Shown here piece by piece: positions 7,690 to 16,465 of a DNA stretch of 64,000 nt. A program made the position numbers and the translations under genes. The notes beneath the pieces are model-generated. The model made no database searches, was not told the origin of the DNA, and saw only the letters and a program-made list of their open reading frames with translations. Where the stretch lies: NCBI RefSeq assembly GCF_002327105.1, contig NZ_CP023406.1, positions 1,984,001 through 2,048,000 on the forward strand, given 5' to 3'. The first letter of the stretch is position 1; every line of letters starts with the position of its first letter. The stretch is from Luteimonas chenhongjianii. Its GTDB lineage: Bacteria; Pseudomonadota; Gammaproteobacteria; Xanthomonadales; Xanthomonadaceae.

Positions 7690-8808
7690 TCAGGCGCGCT
7701 CCGCGTCCTGGCCGACATCGCCTCGCGGCGCCCGGCCTCCCGTTGCGGTGTGCCGGGCTTGGCGGACGAGGCCGTGGATATAGGCCATCTTCTCGACCAC
7801 CGGCGGCGCCAGCACGAAGGGGTAGATGTCGGCATGGCCCATCGCGCGATTGAGGCTGTTGATCGCCCACGTCAGTGGCAGCCAGGCATCGACCAGGCGA
7901 TGGATGTCGGCGACGCGGTGGGGATCGAAGGAAATGTCGGTTTCCATCGTCGCATCGTCGGTCACGTCGGGCGCGATGCGGATGCCGAAGGCCGACGCCA
8001 TCTCCAGCGTGTCGATGATGTGCAGGTAATGCGCCCAGGTTTCGGCCCAATCCTCCCAGGGATGCATCGTCGCGTAGGGACTCACGTGGGCCGCCTGCCA
8101 GTCGCCGGGCGCGCCTCGCTCGTAGTAGCGCCGCAGTGCCTGCCCGTAGTCGAGCCGGTCGTCGCCGAACAGGGCGCGGCAGCGGGCGAGCTCGGCCGGC
8201 CCGGCATCGCGGACCAGCCGGTCCCAGTAGTAGTGACCGATCTCGTGACGGAAATGCCCCAGCAGTGTCCGGTAGAGCTCGCCCATGGCCAGGCGCGTGG
8301 CCTCGCGGACGGCGTCGTCGGCCTCGGCCAGGGCGATGGTGATGTGGCCGTTGTCGTGTCCCGTCAGCACCTTGGCGCCAGTCGCGGGATCGGCAAGGAA
8401 ATCGAAGGACAGCGGCTGCGGATCCCCGCTGCCGGGCGTGGGAGTGGGCAGCTCGAGACGCAGCAGGGTGTAGAACAGGCGGCGTTTGGCGACTTCGATC
8501 CTCTGCCATGCGCCCAGGCGCTCGGGGCTGTCGAGATTGGGGATCGTGCGGTTGTGGCGGCAGGCGCGGCAGTAGGCCTGCGCGTCGTCCGCGGGCAGCA
8601 GCCAGTTGCACGCCGAATGCTTGGCATTGCGACAGAAGCGGTAGCGTCGGTCGGGCCGCGCGGCGGTGGTCCAGGCGTCGCCGTCGGGATCGAGCGCCTC
8701 CAGGGTCAGGGTTTCGGTGACGAAGCCGAGGGTCTTGCCGCAACGCAGGCACTCGCTGTTCTCGAAGTAGAGCACCTGCTCGCAATGCGAGCACTTGAAG
8801 AGTTGCAT
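7690..8808 (-). CDS. Putative zinc-binding metallopeptidase (Peptidase_Mx type)
   Basis: 372 residues. The N-terminus is a zinc ribbon (CSHCEQVLYFENSECLRCGK, about residues 6-25) with a second Cys cluster (FCRNAKHSACNW and YCRACRHNR). A zincin HExxH motif sits in GHFRHEIGHYYWDRLV (about residue 205). The downstream sequence HPWEDWAETWAHYLHIIDTL supplies the probable third ligand. This order matches the 'putative zinc-binding metallo-peptidase' family (PF15887, from memory). It lacks a signal peptide, so it is cytoplasmic. It lies 18 bases after the transglutaminase-like gene on the same strand, suggesting co-transcription. Substrate is unknown. Confidence 0.82.
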   Translation of the reverse strand: MQLFKCSHCEQVLYFENSECLRCGKTLGFVTETLTLEALDPDGDAWTTAARPDRRYRFCRNAKHSACNWLLPADDAQAYCRACRHNRTIPNLDSPERLGAWQRIEVAKRRLFYTLLRLELPTPTPGSGDPQPLSFDFLADPATGAKVLTGHDNGHITIALAEADDAVREATRLAMGELYRTLLGHFRHEIGHYYWDRLVRDAGPAELARCRALFGDDRLDYGQALRRYYERGAPGDWQAAHVSPYATMHPWEDWAETWAHYLHIIDTLEMASAFGIRIAPDVTDDATMETDISFDPHRVADIHRLVDAWLPLTWAINSLNRAMGHADIYPFVLAPPVVEKMAYIHGLVRQARHTATGGRAPRGDVGQDAERA

Positions 8809-8826
8809 CGCAGGGTCGCTCCGGGA

Positions 8827-9651
8827 TCAGGCCGCGTGGCCGAGGTCTTCGTCGAAGCCGGGTCGATCGTCGAGATCCGCCCATACCCGCAGCGACAGCG
8901 TGCGCAGGGGCCGATAGCTGGTCAGGAAGGCCACGTCGGCAGCGTCGCGGCCATATGCGATCACCACACGACCGCCGCGCGGCGCGGACTGGGTGGCGTC
9001 GAAGGTGTACCAGCTGCCGCCGAGGTAGGCCTCGAACCAGGCATGCATGTCCATCGGCTTGAGATCGTGCAACCAGCCGACCACCATGCGTGCGGGAATG
9101 TCGAGCGCACGGCACAGCGTGATGCCCACATGGGCGAAGTCACGGCAGACGCCGGCCCCTTCGGCCAGCGTGGCCTGGGCATCGGTACTGGCGTTGCTGA
9201 CACCGTAGCGATACTCGAGGTGCGTTGCGATCCATTGCCGGATCGCTTCGGCCTGCGCGTAGCCCGGCGCGGCGGCGCCCACGATGTCGCGTGCGCGCGT
9301 CCACATTGCCGCCAGATCCGAGGGGCAATAGCGACTGGGCAGCAGGAACTGCAACGTCTCGGCCGGCAATGCCGCAGGGTCAACCGCGGGTGCCCCACGG
9401 GCCACGCGGATGTCGGGCGTGGTCTCGACGGTCGCATCGATGCGCAGCCGGGTGAGGCCCTCGGGCAGCACGAAACGCTGGCAACGGTTTCCGAAGCTGT
9501 CCACGTGCTCGTCGAAGCCCAGGCTGCGCTCGAAGCCCGGGCGCCCGTTGACCTGCCATCGTGCCGATCCGTCGCGCGGACAGAGCATCGCGATGACCGG
9601 GCTGGCCGCATCGGTTTCGATCGAGAGTTCGCAGCCAGCCTGGACGCGCAT
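8827..9651 (-). CDS. Transglutaminase-like cysteine protease-fold protein
   Basis: 274 residues from the chosen start (MRVQAGCELSIETDAASPVI). An N-terminal beta-rich domain typical of bacterial transglutaminase-like proteins is followed by the core domain with the catalytic triad in order: Cys in GAGVCRDFAHVGITLCRAL, His in MDMHAWFEAYLGG and Asp in WYTFDATQSAPRGG. Such proteins can be peptidases or amide-bond-forming enzymes; no signal peptide is seen. An in-frame start at 9714 would add 21 residues but is less like the family. Spacing of 18 bases to the metallopeptidase gene suggests a two-gene operon for processing a common target. Confidence 0.83.
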   Translation of the reverse strand: MRVQAGCELSIETDAASPVIAMLCPRDGSARWQVNGRPGFERSLGFDEHVDSFGNRCQRFVLPEGLTRLRIDATVETTPDIRVARGAPAVDPAALPAETLQFLLPSRYCPSDLAAMWTRARDIVGAAAPGYAQAEAIRQWIATHLEYRYGVSNASTDAQATLAEGAGVCRDFAHVGITLCRALDIPARMVVGWLHDLKPMDMHAWFEAYLGGSWYTFDATQSAPRGGRVVIAYGRDAADVAFLTSYRPLRTLSLRVWADLDDRPGFDEDLGHAA

Positions 9652-9799
9652 GCGGAAGAGTTCCTGAAGGTGCGCCAGACTAGGCGCGCGATCGTGCAGC
9701 CGACGTGGAGGCACGGAGCGCTATTGCCCAGGGCGCGCTGAATTCCGGAGCATTCCGCGAGTCGCGGTGCAGGGACGGGCGTACGCCGGGTGCACGAAA

Positions 9800-9821
9800 A
9801 AGCCGGCCCATGGGCCGGCTT
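9800..9821 (-). terminator. Intrinsic terminator of tRNA-Val
   Basis: Read on the minus strand: AAGCCGGCCC-AT-GGGCCGGCTT followed by TTTC. The 10-bp perfect stem plus T-run lies 22 bases beyond the tRNA 3' end and is a clear Rho-independent terminator for the tRNA transcript. Confidence 0.85.
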
Positions 9822-9842
9822 GTCGTACACGCGATGTGCAAA

Positions 9843-9917
9843 TGGTGGGCGGTACAGGGATTGAACCTGTGACCCTTGCCGTGTGAAGGCAATGCTCTAC
9901 CGCTGAGCTAACCGCCC
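9843..9917 (-). tRNA. tRNA-Val (anticodon CAC)
   Basis: Cloverleaf visible on the minus strand: acceptor GGGCGGT pairs with ACCGCCC, D-arm TAGCTCAGCGGTAGAGCA, anticodon arm TTGCC-TTCACAC-GGCAA giving anticodon CAC (reads GUG), T-arm ACAGG-TTCAATC-CCTGT, discriminator A and an encoded CCA. Total 75 bases. It is followed by a strong terminator and preceded by a good promoter. Confidence 0.97.
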
Positions 9918-9995
9918 GGATCTCTCGGAGCGTCCACATGTTTCCGGACCGTCTCCGCTGCGCCGGCCAACAAGGGCGGCGCGATCGGGACGCGA

Positions 9996-10024
9996 ATTCT
10001 ACGGGCGATTGCGCGCGGCGACAA
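9996..10024 (-). promoter_or_regulatory. Sigma-70-type promoter for tRNA-Val
   Basis: On the minus strand: TTGTCG, 17-base spacer, TAGAAT, about 80 bases upstream of the tRNA 5' end. Both hexamers are near consensus and the spacing is ideal. The spacer and downstream region are GC-rich, compatible with a stringently controlled stable-RNA promoter. Confidence 0.6.
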
Positions 10025-10079
10025 GCGTCTGGAACAAGATCGGCCTCGGGGCGCACGCAGTGCGGCCCGCCATAGAGTC

Positions 10080-10991
10080 TCAGAAGCTTCGGCACTGCCG
10101 GAAGCGGGTCGGCTGATCGCTGTTCGCCGGCGGCGTGAGCTGCAGGCGCGATGACGTGAGATCGGGATGGCGCAGGACCAGCGCACAGACCGCATCGACG
10201 GTGGCCTGGTCGTCGACGCGGGCAACGAACACCTGCAGGGTCGAGCCGGTGATCCAGATCGCGCGATCCACGCCGGGCAGCGTGACCAGTGCGCGCGCAA
10301 GGTCGCTGCGCTGCTGCTCCACCGGCGCAGGGGGCGGAGCCTCGATGCGCACCGGCTCGGCGGGGGCACTGGTTTCCCCGGCTGCCGAAGGCGTCGCAGC
10401 CGGCTCGGGGGCGGGCAGGGCAAGGTACGTCGCAACGCCCGCCAGCAGTGCGAACAACCATCCCAGCAACACGCGCTGACGGGCGACCGCACCGGTCTTC
10501 GCGCGGATGGCTTCGAGTTCGTCGGCCGGCATCAGGTCGCGCAGTTCGGGCCAAAGGGTCGCGCCATCGAGCAGCTCGATACGCTGTTTTCCGGCCGCCC
10601 TGCGGGCTTCATCGTCGATCCGCCCCTGGGTCACCAGGAACCCGCCGGCGGCGCTCTTGAGCAGCACCTCGCTCGACAGCGCCTGGACCGCGTTGCGGCC
10701 GAGCAGATAGGTCGATCCGTGTTTGCATGACAACAGCCAGCGTGCGCCATCGCGCTCGAGCATGTAGTCGCGGTCCCCGGACACGTCCTCGCGATCGACC
10801 ACCTGCACATAGCCCCGGCGCCGCAGTGCCTGGAGCACCATGCCGATGAAGCCGCGCCAGGAAATCGCCGACAGCGCGACGATGCCGGCGGCGGCCTCGT
10901 CGCGGCGGCGCTGGAAGCCGAGAAAATAGAAGGAAATCGCGAATCCGATGACGATTGCCACCCCGATCGCGCCAAGCCACTGCGTGGTCAT
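10080..10991 (-). CDS. Membrane protein with Mrr-like restriction-endonuclease domain
   Basis: 303 residues from ATG 10991. An N-terminal transmembrane segment (WLGAIGVAIVIGFAISFYF) is followed by a cytoplasmic domain (about 40-150) with the pattern of the Mrr_cat/nuclease fold: DRDYMLERDGARWLLSCKH, with Lys in the last motif and Cys where many homologues have Gln. A second membrane segment (RVLLGWLFALLAGVATYLAL, about 172-190) leads to a Pro/Ala-rich linker and a C-terminal domain of about 90 residues (VTLPGVDRAIWITGSTLQVF). A GTG start 18 bases upstream is also possible. The function is unknown; membrane-anchored Mrr-like proteins are usually not true restriction enzymes. Confidence 0.65.
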   Translation of the reverse strand: MTTQWLGAIGVAIVIGFAISFYFLGFQRRRDEAAAGIVALSAISWRGFIGMVLQALRRRGYVQVVDREDVSGDRDYMLERDGARWLLSCKHGSTYLLGRNAVQALSSEVLLKSAAGGFLVTQGRIDDEARRAAGKQRIELLDGATLWPELRDLMPADELEAIRAKTGAVARQRVLLGWLFALLAGVATYLALPAPEPAATPSAAGETSAPAEPVRIEAPPPAPVEQQRSDLARALVTLPGVDRAIWITGSTLQVFVARVDDQATVDAVCALVLRHPDLTSSRLQLTPPANSDQPTRFRQCRSF

Positions 10992-11172
10992 GCCGGTGTC
11001 CGTGTACACGTGCAGCCGCGAAGAATAGCCGAGCGCGATCTGAACGATGCGTGCTTGCGCAGGCGTGCACGCGAACGCGGCGCCGCGAATGCACGCCGCC
11101 GCTTACCTCTTGCAGTCGATGCCTGCTGGCGTCGGATCGGAACGGCCTGGCCGTCGCGGCGGCGTGGATCGC

Positions 11173-11445
11173 TCAGAATTTTTCGGCCAGGATGCGGCGG
11201 ATCTCGGCCTCGATGGGCCCCTGCATCGCCGAGAGCAGAAAGCCCAGTTTCGCGGTGACGTGCAGCTGGTCGGGCTGCAGCGCGATCGCACCGTCCACGC
11301 CAGAGCGACTGAAATTGAGCCGGTCGCCTTCCCATCCGTACTTCATGTCGAAGCGTTCGGAGAGCTTCTTCGCCACCGCCTCGACGGCGCTGCGGGCGTC
11401 TGCCGGAGGCAGGGAGTGGGGGTGGATGATGTCGATGCCTGCCAT
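11173..11445 (-). CDS. Polyhydroxyalkanoic acid system family protein
   Basis: 90 residues: MAGIDIIHPHSLPPADARSA, then VEAVAKKLSERFDMKYGW, DRLNFSRSGVDGAIAL and LHVTAKLGFLLSAMQGPIEA, ending AEIRRILAEKF. The pattern 'i.i.h.hsl...eAr..ve.ia..l...f.v.y.W.gd.l.F.rsGv.G.i.v' is that of the small PHA-granule-system family (PF09650, from memory). No pha genes are nearby, so the link to polyester storage is by family name only. The chosen start gives the family length; a longer frame upstream is unconserved. Confidence 0.8.
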   Translation of the reverse strand: MAGIDIIHPHSLPPADARSAVEAVAKKLSERFDMKYGWEGDRLNFSRSGVDGAIALQPDQLHVTAKLGFLLSAMQGPIEAEIRRILAEKF

Positions 11446-11546
11446 GCGCGTCTGCCGGTGTCGTGGGCGCATATTGTGCGTCGCGCCTCCGCATCGACCA
11501 AGTGAGCGTGCGGCAGTCATGTGGGCCCGTGCTAGATTGCCGCCGC

Positions 11547-12362
11547 ATGACCGCGCTCAAGCTGCGTTTCCCGACCCCCGACCAAGCCGATCTCCCGCTG
11601 GATATCGGCGTGCACTGCATCGGCCGTGGCGCGCGTGGGAACCTGGCGGTTGTCTCCGAAGGCGAGGCGCCGAGCGTCCGCTTCAACGTCGACCGTCGTG
11701 GCGTCTGGCTGTCGGTCGGCGAGGGCGTCGGCGGTGTGCACGTCAATGGTCGGCAGATCCGGCGCATGGCGATGCTGCGGACCGGGGACGCGATCTTCGT
11801 CGATGGCCTCGAGCTCCGGCTGGTCTCGGCCGTGCCGGTCGCCGAGCGTGCTGTCGCGCCGCATTCCGCTGACGCGACGCTCGATGCCGCCGAAGACGGG
11901 CCCGATCCGCGCATCGTGTTGCGCGGCGTGGGTGGGCGCTATCACGGCCGCAGCTTCACCCTCGACCACCCGAAGCTCGTCGGCCGCCACGCGGAGGCCG
12001 ACATCCGCATCGACGAGCCGGGCTTCGCCGACCGGCATGCCCGGCTCGAGCGCGTCGGCGCCCTTGTACGCCTGACCGGTCTGGACTCGGCCGACGGCAG
12101 CCTCGTCAACGGAGAAGCCGTGCGCGACGGCTTGCTGCTGGCCGGCGACCAGGTCGTGTTCGATGCGCATCATCGATTCGTCGTCGAAGCGCCGGCGCGT
12201 CCAGCGCACACGGGCGGCTACGACCGCGTGCCCGACCCGCAGCCGCTGATCGACGATGGAATTGCGCGGCAACGTGCTGGTCTTCCGCTGCCCTGGCTGC
12301 TTCTGGCGGCGGCGGTACTGGCAGGGCTGCTCGCGGCGCTGCTGCTGTTCGGCGCTGCCTGA
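11547..12362 (+). CDS. FHA-domain protein with C-terminal membrane anchor
   Basis: 271 residues. Two forkhead-associated modules can be traced: an N-terminal one with CIGRGARGNLAVV and GVHVNGRQIRRMAMLRTGD, and a second one (about residues 125-215) with KLVGRHAEADIRIDEPGFAD, HARLERVGALVRLTGLDSAD and GSLVNGEAVRDGLLLAGDQV. The GR, H and N/G positions of phosphothreonine-binding FHA loops are present in the second. The last 25 residues are one transmembrane helix (LPWLLLAAAVLAGLLAALLLF) with almost nothing beyond, so the FHA modules face the cytoplasm. There is no ribosome-binding site, and a TAGATT -10-like element sits only nine bases before the ATG, suggesting a leaderless transcript. Confidence 0.78.
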   Translation: MTALKLRFPTPDQADLPLDIGVHCIGRGARGNLAVVSEGEAPSVRFNVDRRGVWLSVGEGVGGVHVNGRQIRRMAMLRTGDAIFVDGLELRLVSAVPVAERAVAPHSADATLDAAEDGPDPRIVLRGVGGRYHGRSFTLDHPKLVGRHAEADIRIDEPGFADRHARLERVGALVRLTGLDSADGSLVNGEAVRDGLLLAGDQVVFDAHHRFVVEAPARPAHTGGYDRVPDPQPLIDDGIARQRAGLPLPWLLLAAAVLAGLLAALLLFGAA

Positions 12363-12410
12363 GGGCGCGAGGGGGAATTGCAGGCCGCCAGCACGCAGCG
12401 GGCGCCTGGA

Positions 12411-13103
12411 TCAACCCGCGCGCGCGTCCACGCGCCGCTGCCCCTGGTGCGTCATCGCGCGCCGGCGCAGTGCTTTCCAGGCGCGCCAGCCCAGCAGGAG
12501 CGCGAGGATGCCGGCGTAGAGCGCGGGTTCGCGCCAGTCGGACTTCACGATCCACCAGAAGTGCAGGACCGCCAGCGCTGCGATGAGGTAGATCGCCCGG
12601 TGCAGCCGACCCCAGTTGCGCCCGAGTCGCTTCATCCAGCCCTTGGTCGACGTGATCGCCAGGGGCACCAGCAGCAGCCACGCCAGGAAGCCGACGGTGA
12701 TGAAGGGGCGTCGTGCGATCTCGGTCGCGACCTGCGAAAGGTCACCGACCAGGTCGAGCGCCAGCCAGACCCCGAAGTGCAGGCTCGCATAGACGAAGGC
12801 GTAGAGACCCAGCATCCGCCGGAAGCGCAGCGGCGCCGGCCAGCCGGTGAGCTGGCGCAGCGGGGTGATCGCCAGCGTGATCAGCAGCAGTCGCAACGCG
12901 CCGATGCCGAGCTCGTGTTCGATCGCGACCACCGGCTCGGCGCCGAGCGCGTCGACATTCGCGCCGCCCAGCACCAGCCAGACGCGCCAGGCGAGCCAGG
13001 CGAGCGGCGCCAGGCATGCCAGATGCACGAGTACCTTGGCCGCAACGATGCCGCCAGGTGTCGCGCGCCGAGGCTGCGCCGCCGCCGCACGGGTCAATAC
13101 CAC
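12411..13103 (-). CDS. msrQ: Haem-binding membrane subunit MsrQ of the periplasmic methionine sulfoxide reductase
   Basis: About 230 residues, six predicted membrane helices, ferric-reductase-like fold. Haem-ligand histidines fall in [15 protein letters not shown] and in [18 protein letters not shown]. It passes quinone-derived electrons to MsrP, which repairs oxidised methionines in periplasmic proteins. The gene overlaps the end of msrP: the GTG at 13103 lies inside the last msrP codons, with a TTG at 13097 overlapping the msrP stop as an alternative start. The overlap implies translational coupling. The C-terminus is a short basic cytoplasmic tail. Confidence 0.87.
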   Translation of the reverse strand: MVLTRAAAAQPRRATPGGIVAAKVLVHLACLAPLAWLAWRVWLVLGGANVDALGAEPVVAIEHELGIGALRLLLITLAITPLRQLTGWPAPLRFRRMLGLYAFVYASLHFGVWLALDLVGDLSQVATEIARRPFITVGFLAWLLLVPLAITSTKGWMKRLGRNWGRLHRAIYLIAALAVLHFWWIVKSDWREPALYAGILALLLGWRAWKALRRRAMTHQGQRRVDARAG

Positions 13104-14062
13104 TTGCGCAGGTCCATCCCCGAATACAGCGACGCCACCTGATCGGCATAGCCGTTGAAGGGGCGTGTCTCGATCCGGTTCGCCAGCAGGCGGTTGCCGG
13201 TGCCGGCGATCCGCCGTTCGGTCTTCTGGCTCCAGCGCGGATGGTCGACGGCCGGATTGACGTTGCTGAAGAAGCCGTACTCCGACGGCTGCAGATCGTT
13301 CCATGCGGTGCTGGGCATCCGCTCGACGAACTGGATCGAGGCGATCGACTTGATGCTCTTGAAGCCGTATTTCCACGGCACCACCAGCCGCAGCGGCGCA
13401 CCGTTCTGCTGCGGCAGCGGCTTGCCGTACAGGCCGGTGGCAAGAAAGGCGAGGGGGTGCATGGCCTCGTCGATCCGCAGGCCTTCGCGGTACGGCCAGC
13501 GGATCGAACGGAAGCGCAGCCCGGGCATCTGCTCGCGATCGGCGAGCGTGGTGAACGCGACGTATTTTGCATTCGCGTTCGGTTCGAACTTGCGCAGCAC
13601 CGATGCCAGCGGAACGCCGTCCCAAGGGATCACCATCGACCAGCCCTCGACACAGCGCAGCCGGTAGATCCGCTCCTCGCTGGCGATGCCGCGAAGCAGG
13701 TCCTGCAGCGACACGCGGCCGGGCTTGGCGCATTCGCCGCCGACCTCGACCGTCCATGGCGAGGTGCGCAAGGTCTTTGCCGCGCTCGACGGATCACCCT
13801 TGCCCGTTCCGAACTCGTAGAAGTTGTTGTACGTGGTGATGTCCTCGAAGCGGGTCAGCGGCTCCGCGGTGCGGAATCCGCTGCTCGCCTGCGCGGACGT
13901 GACGCGGGTGGTGCTGGCCGGCGGCGGCTCGGCCTCGGCGCATCCCGCAAGTCCGAGCGCCGGCGCCGCCGCCATCAGGGCCAGCAGGCGGCGGCGATCG
14001 CGATAGACCGCCTCTTCGGTGATGTCCGCCGCCCGGATCCGCAACGCATCGCGCAATGACAT
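13094..14062 (-). CDS. msrP: Periplasmic protein-methionine-sulfoxide reductase catalytic subunit MsrP
   Basis: 322 residues, molybdopterin enzyme that reduces methionine sulfoxide in periplasmic proteins. A Tat-type signal is visible ([20 protein letters not shown]); it also ends in a lipobox-like LAGC. Family landmarks are [29 protein letters not shown], the Mo-ligand Cys in [17 protein letters not shown], and [15 protein letters not shown]. The C-terminus [10 protein letters not shown] is characteristic. GAGGAG lies upstream of the ATG. It forms an operon with msrQ and is divergent from serC with a gap of about 135 bases. Confidence 0.95.
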   Translation of the reverse strand: MSLRDALRIRAADITEEAVYRDRRRLLALMAAAPALGLAGCAEAEPPPASTTRVTSAQASSGFRTAEPLTRFEDITTYNNFYEFGTGKGDPSSAAKTLRTSPWTVEVGGECAKPGRVSLQDLLRGIASEERIYRLRCVEGWSMVIPWDGVPLASVLRKFEPNANAKYVAFTTLADREQMPGLRFRSIRWPYREGLRIDEAMHPLAFLATGLYGKPLPQQNGAPLRLVVPWKYGFKSIKSIASIQFVERMPSTAWNDLQPSEYGFFSNVNPAVDHPRWSQKTERRIAGTGNRLLANRIETRPFNGYADQVASLYSGMDLRKWY

Positions 14063-14196
14063 GGGTGCTCCTCGGCGCGGGCGCGCCCGTTGTGGACCGG
14101 TCGACATACGTTGCCAGCGCAACCATTGCGGGCACGTCAAACTGTTGCGCTGCGGCATACTTGCCGACCCTGACCATACGTCCTGTGGAGTCTGCA

Positions 14197-15297
14197 ATGA
14201 CGCGCGCGTACAACTTTGCTCCGGGACCGGCCGCGCTGCCTGAAAGCGTGCTGAAACAGGCGCAGGCGGACATGCTCGAATGGGGCGATGCCGGCGCGTC
14301 CATCGTAGAGATGAGCCATCGCGGCCCCGAGTTCATGGAGGTCGCCACGCGAGCCGAAGCCGATCTTCGCACGCTGCTGGGCGTGCCAGACGACTATGCG
14401 GTGTTGTTCATGGCGGGCGGCGCGACCACGGCGCAGGCGCTGCTGCCGCTGAACTTCGCCAGTGACGGCGACACGGTCGACTACGTGGTTACCGGTCACT
14501 GGGGCAAGACCGCACTCAGGCAGCTGACGCCGGCGGTCCGGATCAACATCGCGGCCAGCGGCGAGGAAGGCGGGTATCGCTCGATTCCCGCGCGCGAGTC
14601 CTGGCAGTTGACGCCCGGCGCGGCTTACGTGCATGTCACCGCCAACGAGACCATCCACGGGGTCGAGTACCGGCCGGCCTGGGGAGCGGTCCCGCCCGAT
14701 ACGGGCGATGTGCCGCTGTTCGCGGACTTCAGTTCCAGCATCGCGTCCGAGCCGATCGACATCTCCCGCTACGGCGTGATCTATGCCGGCGCGCAGAAGA
14801 ACCTCGGCCCGGTCGGCATCTCCGTCGTCATCGTGCGCCGTGATCTGCTCGCGCGCGCCGGCCAGCCGCGCGCCGATATCTTCAACTACAGCTCCCACCT
14901 CGCGAACGGCTCGATGCTCAACACCCCGCCGACGTGGAACTGGTATGTCGCCGGTCTGGTGTTCCGCTGGATGCTCGACGAGGGCGGCACCGCCGAGTTC
15001 GACCGTCGCAGCGACGAGAAATCGGCGCTGCTCTACGGCGCGATCGATGGGTCCGGTGGCTTCTACCGCAACGAGGTCGATCCGGCGGTGCGCTCGCGCA
15101 TGAACGTGCCGTTCTTCCTCGCTGACGACACCCGCAACGCGGCGTTCCTGGAGGGTGCGCGCGAGGCGGGACTGATCGGCCTCAAGGGCCACCGCGTGCT
15201 CGGCGGCATGCGCGCCTCGATCTACAACGCGATGCCGGTCGAGGGCGTCCGCGCGCTCGTCGCCTACATGCAGGATTTCCAGAAGCGCAATGGCTGA
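14197..15297 (+). CDS. serC: Phosphoserine aminotransferase SerC
   Basis: 366 residues; converts 3-phosphohydroxypyruvate to phosphoserine (serine synthesis) and also serves pyridoxal-phosphate synthesis. Typical opening [20 protein letters not shown], phosphate and cofactor residues in MAGGATTAQ and [12 protein letters not shown], and the PLP lysine K201 in [12 protein letters not shown]. The substrate motif [12 protein letters not shown] and the C-terminal [17 protein letters not shown] are present. GGAG stands before the ATG. The stop overlaps pheA by eight bases, so serC-pheA-aroA forms one translationally coupled operon for serine and aromatic amino acids. Confidence 0.97.
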   Translation: MTRAYNFAPGPAALPESVLKQAQADMLEWGDAGASIVEMSHRGPEFMEVATRAEADLRTLLGVPDDYAVLFMAGGATTAQALLPLNFASDGDTVDYVVTGHWGKTALRQLTPAVRINIAASGEEGGYRSIPARESWQLTPGAAYVHVTANETIHGVEYRPAWGAVPPDTGDVPLFADFSSSIASEPIDISRYGVIYAGAQKNLGPVGISVVIVRRDLLARAGQPRADIFNYSSHLANGSMLNTPPTWNWYVAGLVFRWMLDEGGTAEFDRRSDEKSALLYGAIDGSGGFYRNEVDPAVRSRMNVPFFLADDTRNAAFLEGAREAGLIGLKGHRVLGGMRASIYNAMPVEGVRALVAYMQDFQKRNG

Positions 15298-16465
15298 TAC
15301 GAAGAAGAGGACACGGGCGGCTTCCGGAGCGACGAAGCCGACGGCAGGGGTCGAAGCTGCAAAGGCCGCGGCCACCGCAGGCATCGCCAAGCCCGATCTC
15401 GACGCGGTACGGGCGCAGATCGACGGCATCGACCGCCAGATCCAGACCCTGATCGCCGAACGCGCGCAGTTCGCGCGCCAGGTCGGCAAGGCCAAGGGCA
15501 AGCTCGCCGCGGCCGTCGATTACTACCGCCCCGAACGCGAGGCCCAGGTGCTGCGCCGCGTGGTGGACCGCAACGACGGCCCGCTTTCCGATGCCGAGCT
15601 GGTGCGCCTGTTCCGCGAGATCATGTCGGCCTGCCTGGCCCAGCAGGAGCCGCTGAAGATCGGATATCTCGGGCCCGAAGGCACGTTCTCGCAGCAGGCC
15701 GTGCACAAGCAGTTCGGCCATTCGGCCAAGGGGCTGCCGCTTGCGAGCATCGAGGAAGTGTTCGACGAGGTCGCCGCGGGCCATGCCGACTTCGGCGTGG
15801 TGCCGGTCGAGAATTCCGGGCAGGGCACCATCCAGTCCACGCTCGACATGTTTCTCACTTCGCCGCTGAAGATCTGCGGTGAAGTGGAGCTGCGCGTGCA
15901 CCAGTACCTGCTGTCGCGCACGGGGCACATCGAGGACATCGAGCGCGTGTACTCGCACGGCCTGTCGCTGGCCCAGTGCAAGCAATGGCTGCGCGAGAAC
16001 CTGCCCGGCGTCGAGAAGCATGCCGTGGTCAGCAATGCCGAGGCGGTGCGCCGGGCCAAGAAGTCCGACGACGCTGCCGCGATCGCCGGCGAGAACGCCG
16101 CGCACGTCTACGGCATGCAGGTCATCGCGGGTCCTATCGAGGACCGCAGCGACAACACCACGCGCTTCCTGGTGATCGGTCGCGGCGCGTTCCCGCCGTC
16201 GGGCAACGACCGCACTTCGTTGATGGTCTTCATCCGCGACCAGCCAGGCGCGCTGTACCGCATCCTCGAGCCGCTGGCACGACGCGACATCAGCATGAAC
16301 CGCATCGAGTCGCGTCCGGCTCACGGGGCGCTGTGGCAGTACGCGTTCTTTATCGAGGTCAACGGCCATGTCGACGAATCGCCATTGAAGGACGCGCTGG
16401 GCGAGATCGACGCGTTCGCCGGGGAAGTCCGTGTACTCGGCTCCTATCCGGTCGCAGTGCCATGA
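15290..16465 (+). CDS. pheA: Bifunctional chorismate mutase / prephenate dehydratase
   Basis: 391 residues. After an Ala/Lys-rich leader of about 35 residues comes the AroQ-type chorismate mutase helix bundle (about 36-115: [35 protein letters not shown]). Next is the prephenate dehydratase domain (about 120-295: [36 protein letters not shown], and the TRF catalytic motif in [10 protein letters not shown]). Last is the ACT regulatory domain (about 305-385: [39 protein letters not shown]), which binds Phe for feedback inhibition. The stop overlaps the aroA ATG (ATGA). The leader is longer than in E. coli PheA. Confidence 0.96.
   Translation: MADTKKRTRAASGATKPTAGVEAAKAAATAGIAKPDLDAVRAQIDGIDRQIQTLIAERAQFARQVGKAKGKLAAAVDYYRPEREAQVLRRVVDRNDGPLSDAELVRLFREIMSACLAQQEPLKIGYLGPEGTFSQQAVHKQFGHSAKGLPLASIEEVFDEVAAGHADFGVVPVENSGQGTIQSTLDMFLTSPLKICGEVELRVHQYLLSRTGHIEDIERVYSHGLSLAQCKQWLRENLPGVEKHAVVSNAEAVRRAKKSDDAAAIAGENAAHVYGMQVIAGPIEDRSDNTTRFLVIGRGAFPPSGNDRTSLMVFIRDQPGALYRILEPLARRDISMNRIESRPAHGALWQYAFFIEVNGHVDESPLKDALGEIDAFAGEVRVLGSYPVAVP

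Noticed and set aside
6962..9115. A 717-codon minus-strand frame spanning three genes
   Set aside because: Only its last 216 codons encode a recognisable protein (TenA-like). The upstream part is the wrong frame of the metallopeptidase and transglutaminase genes.
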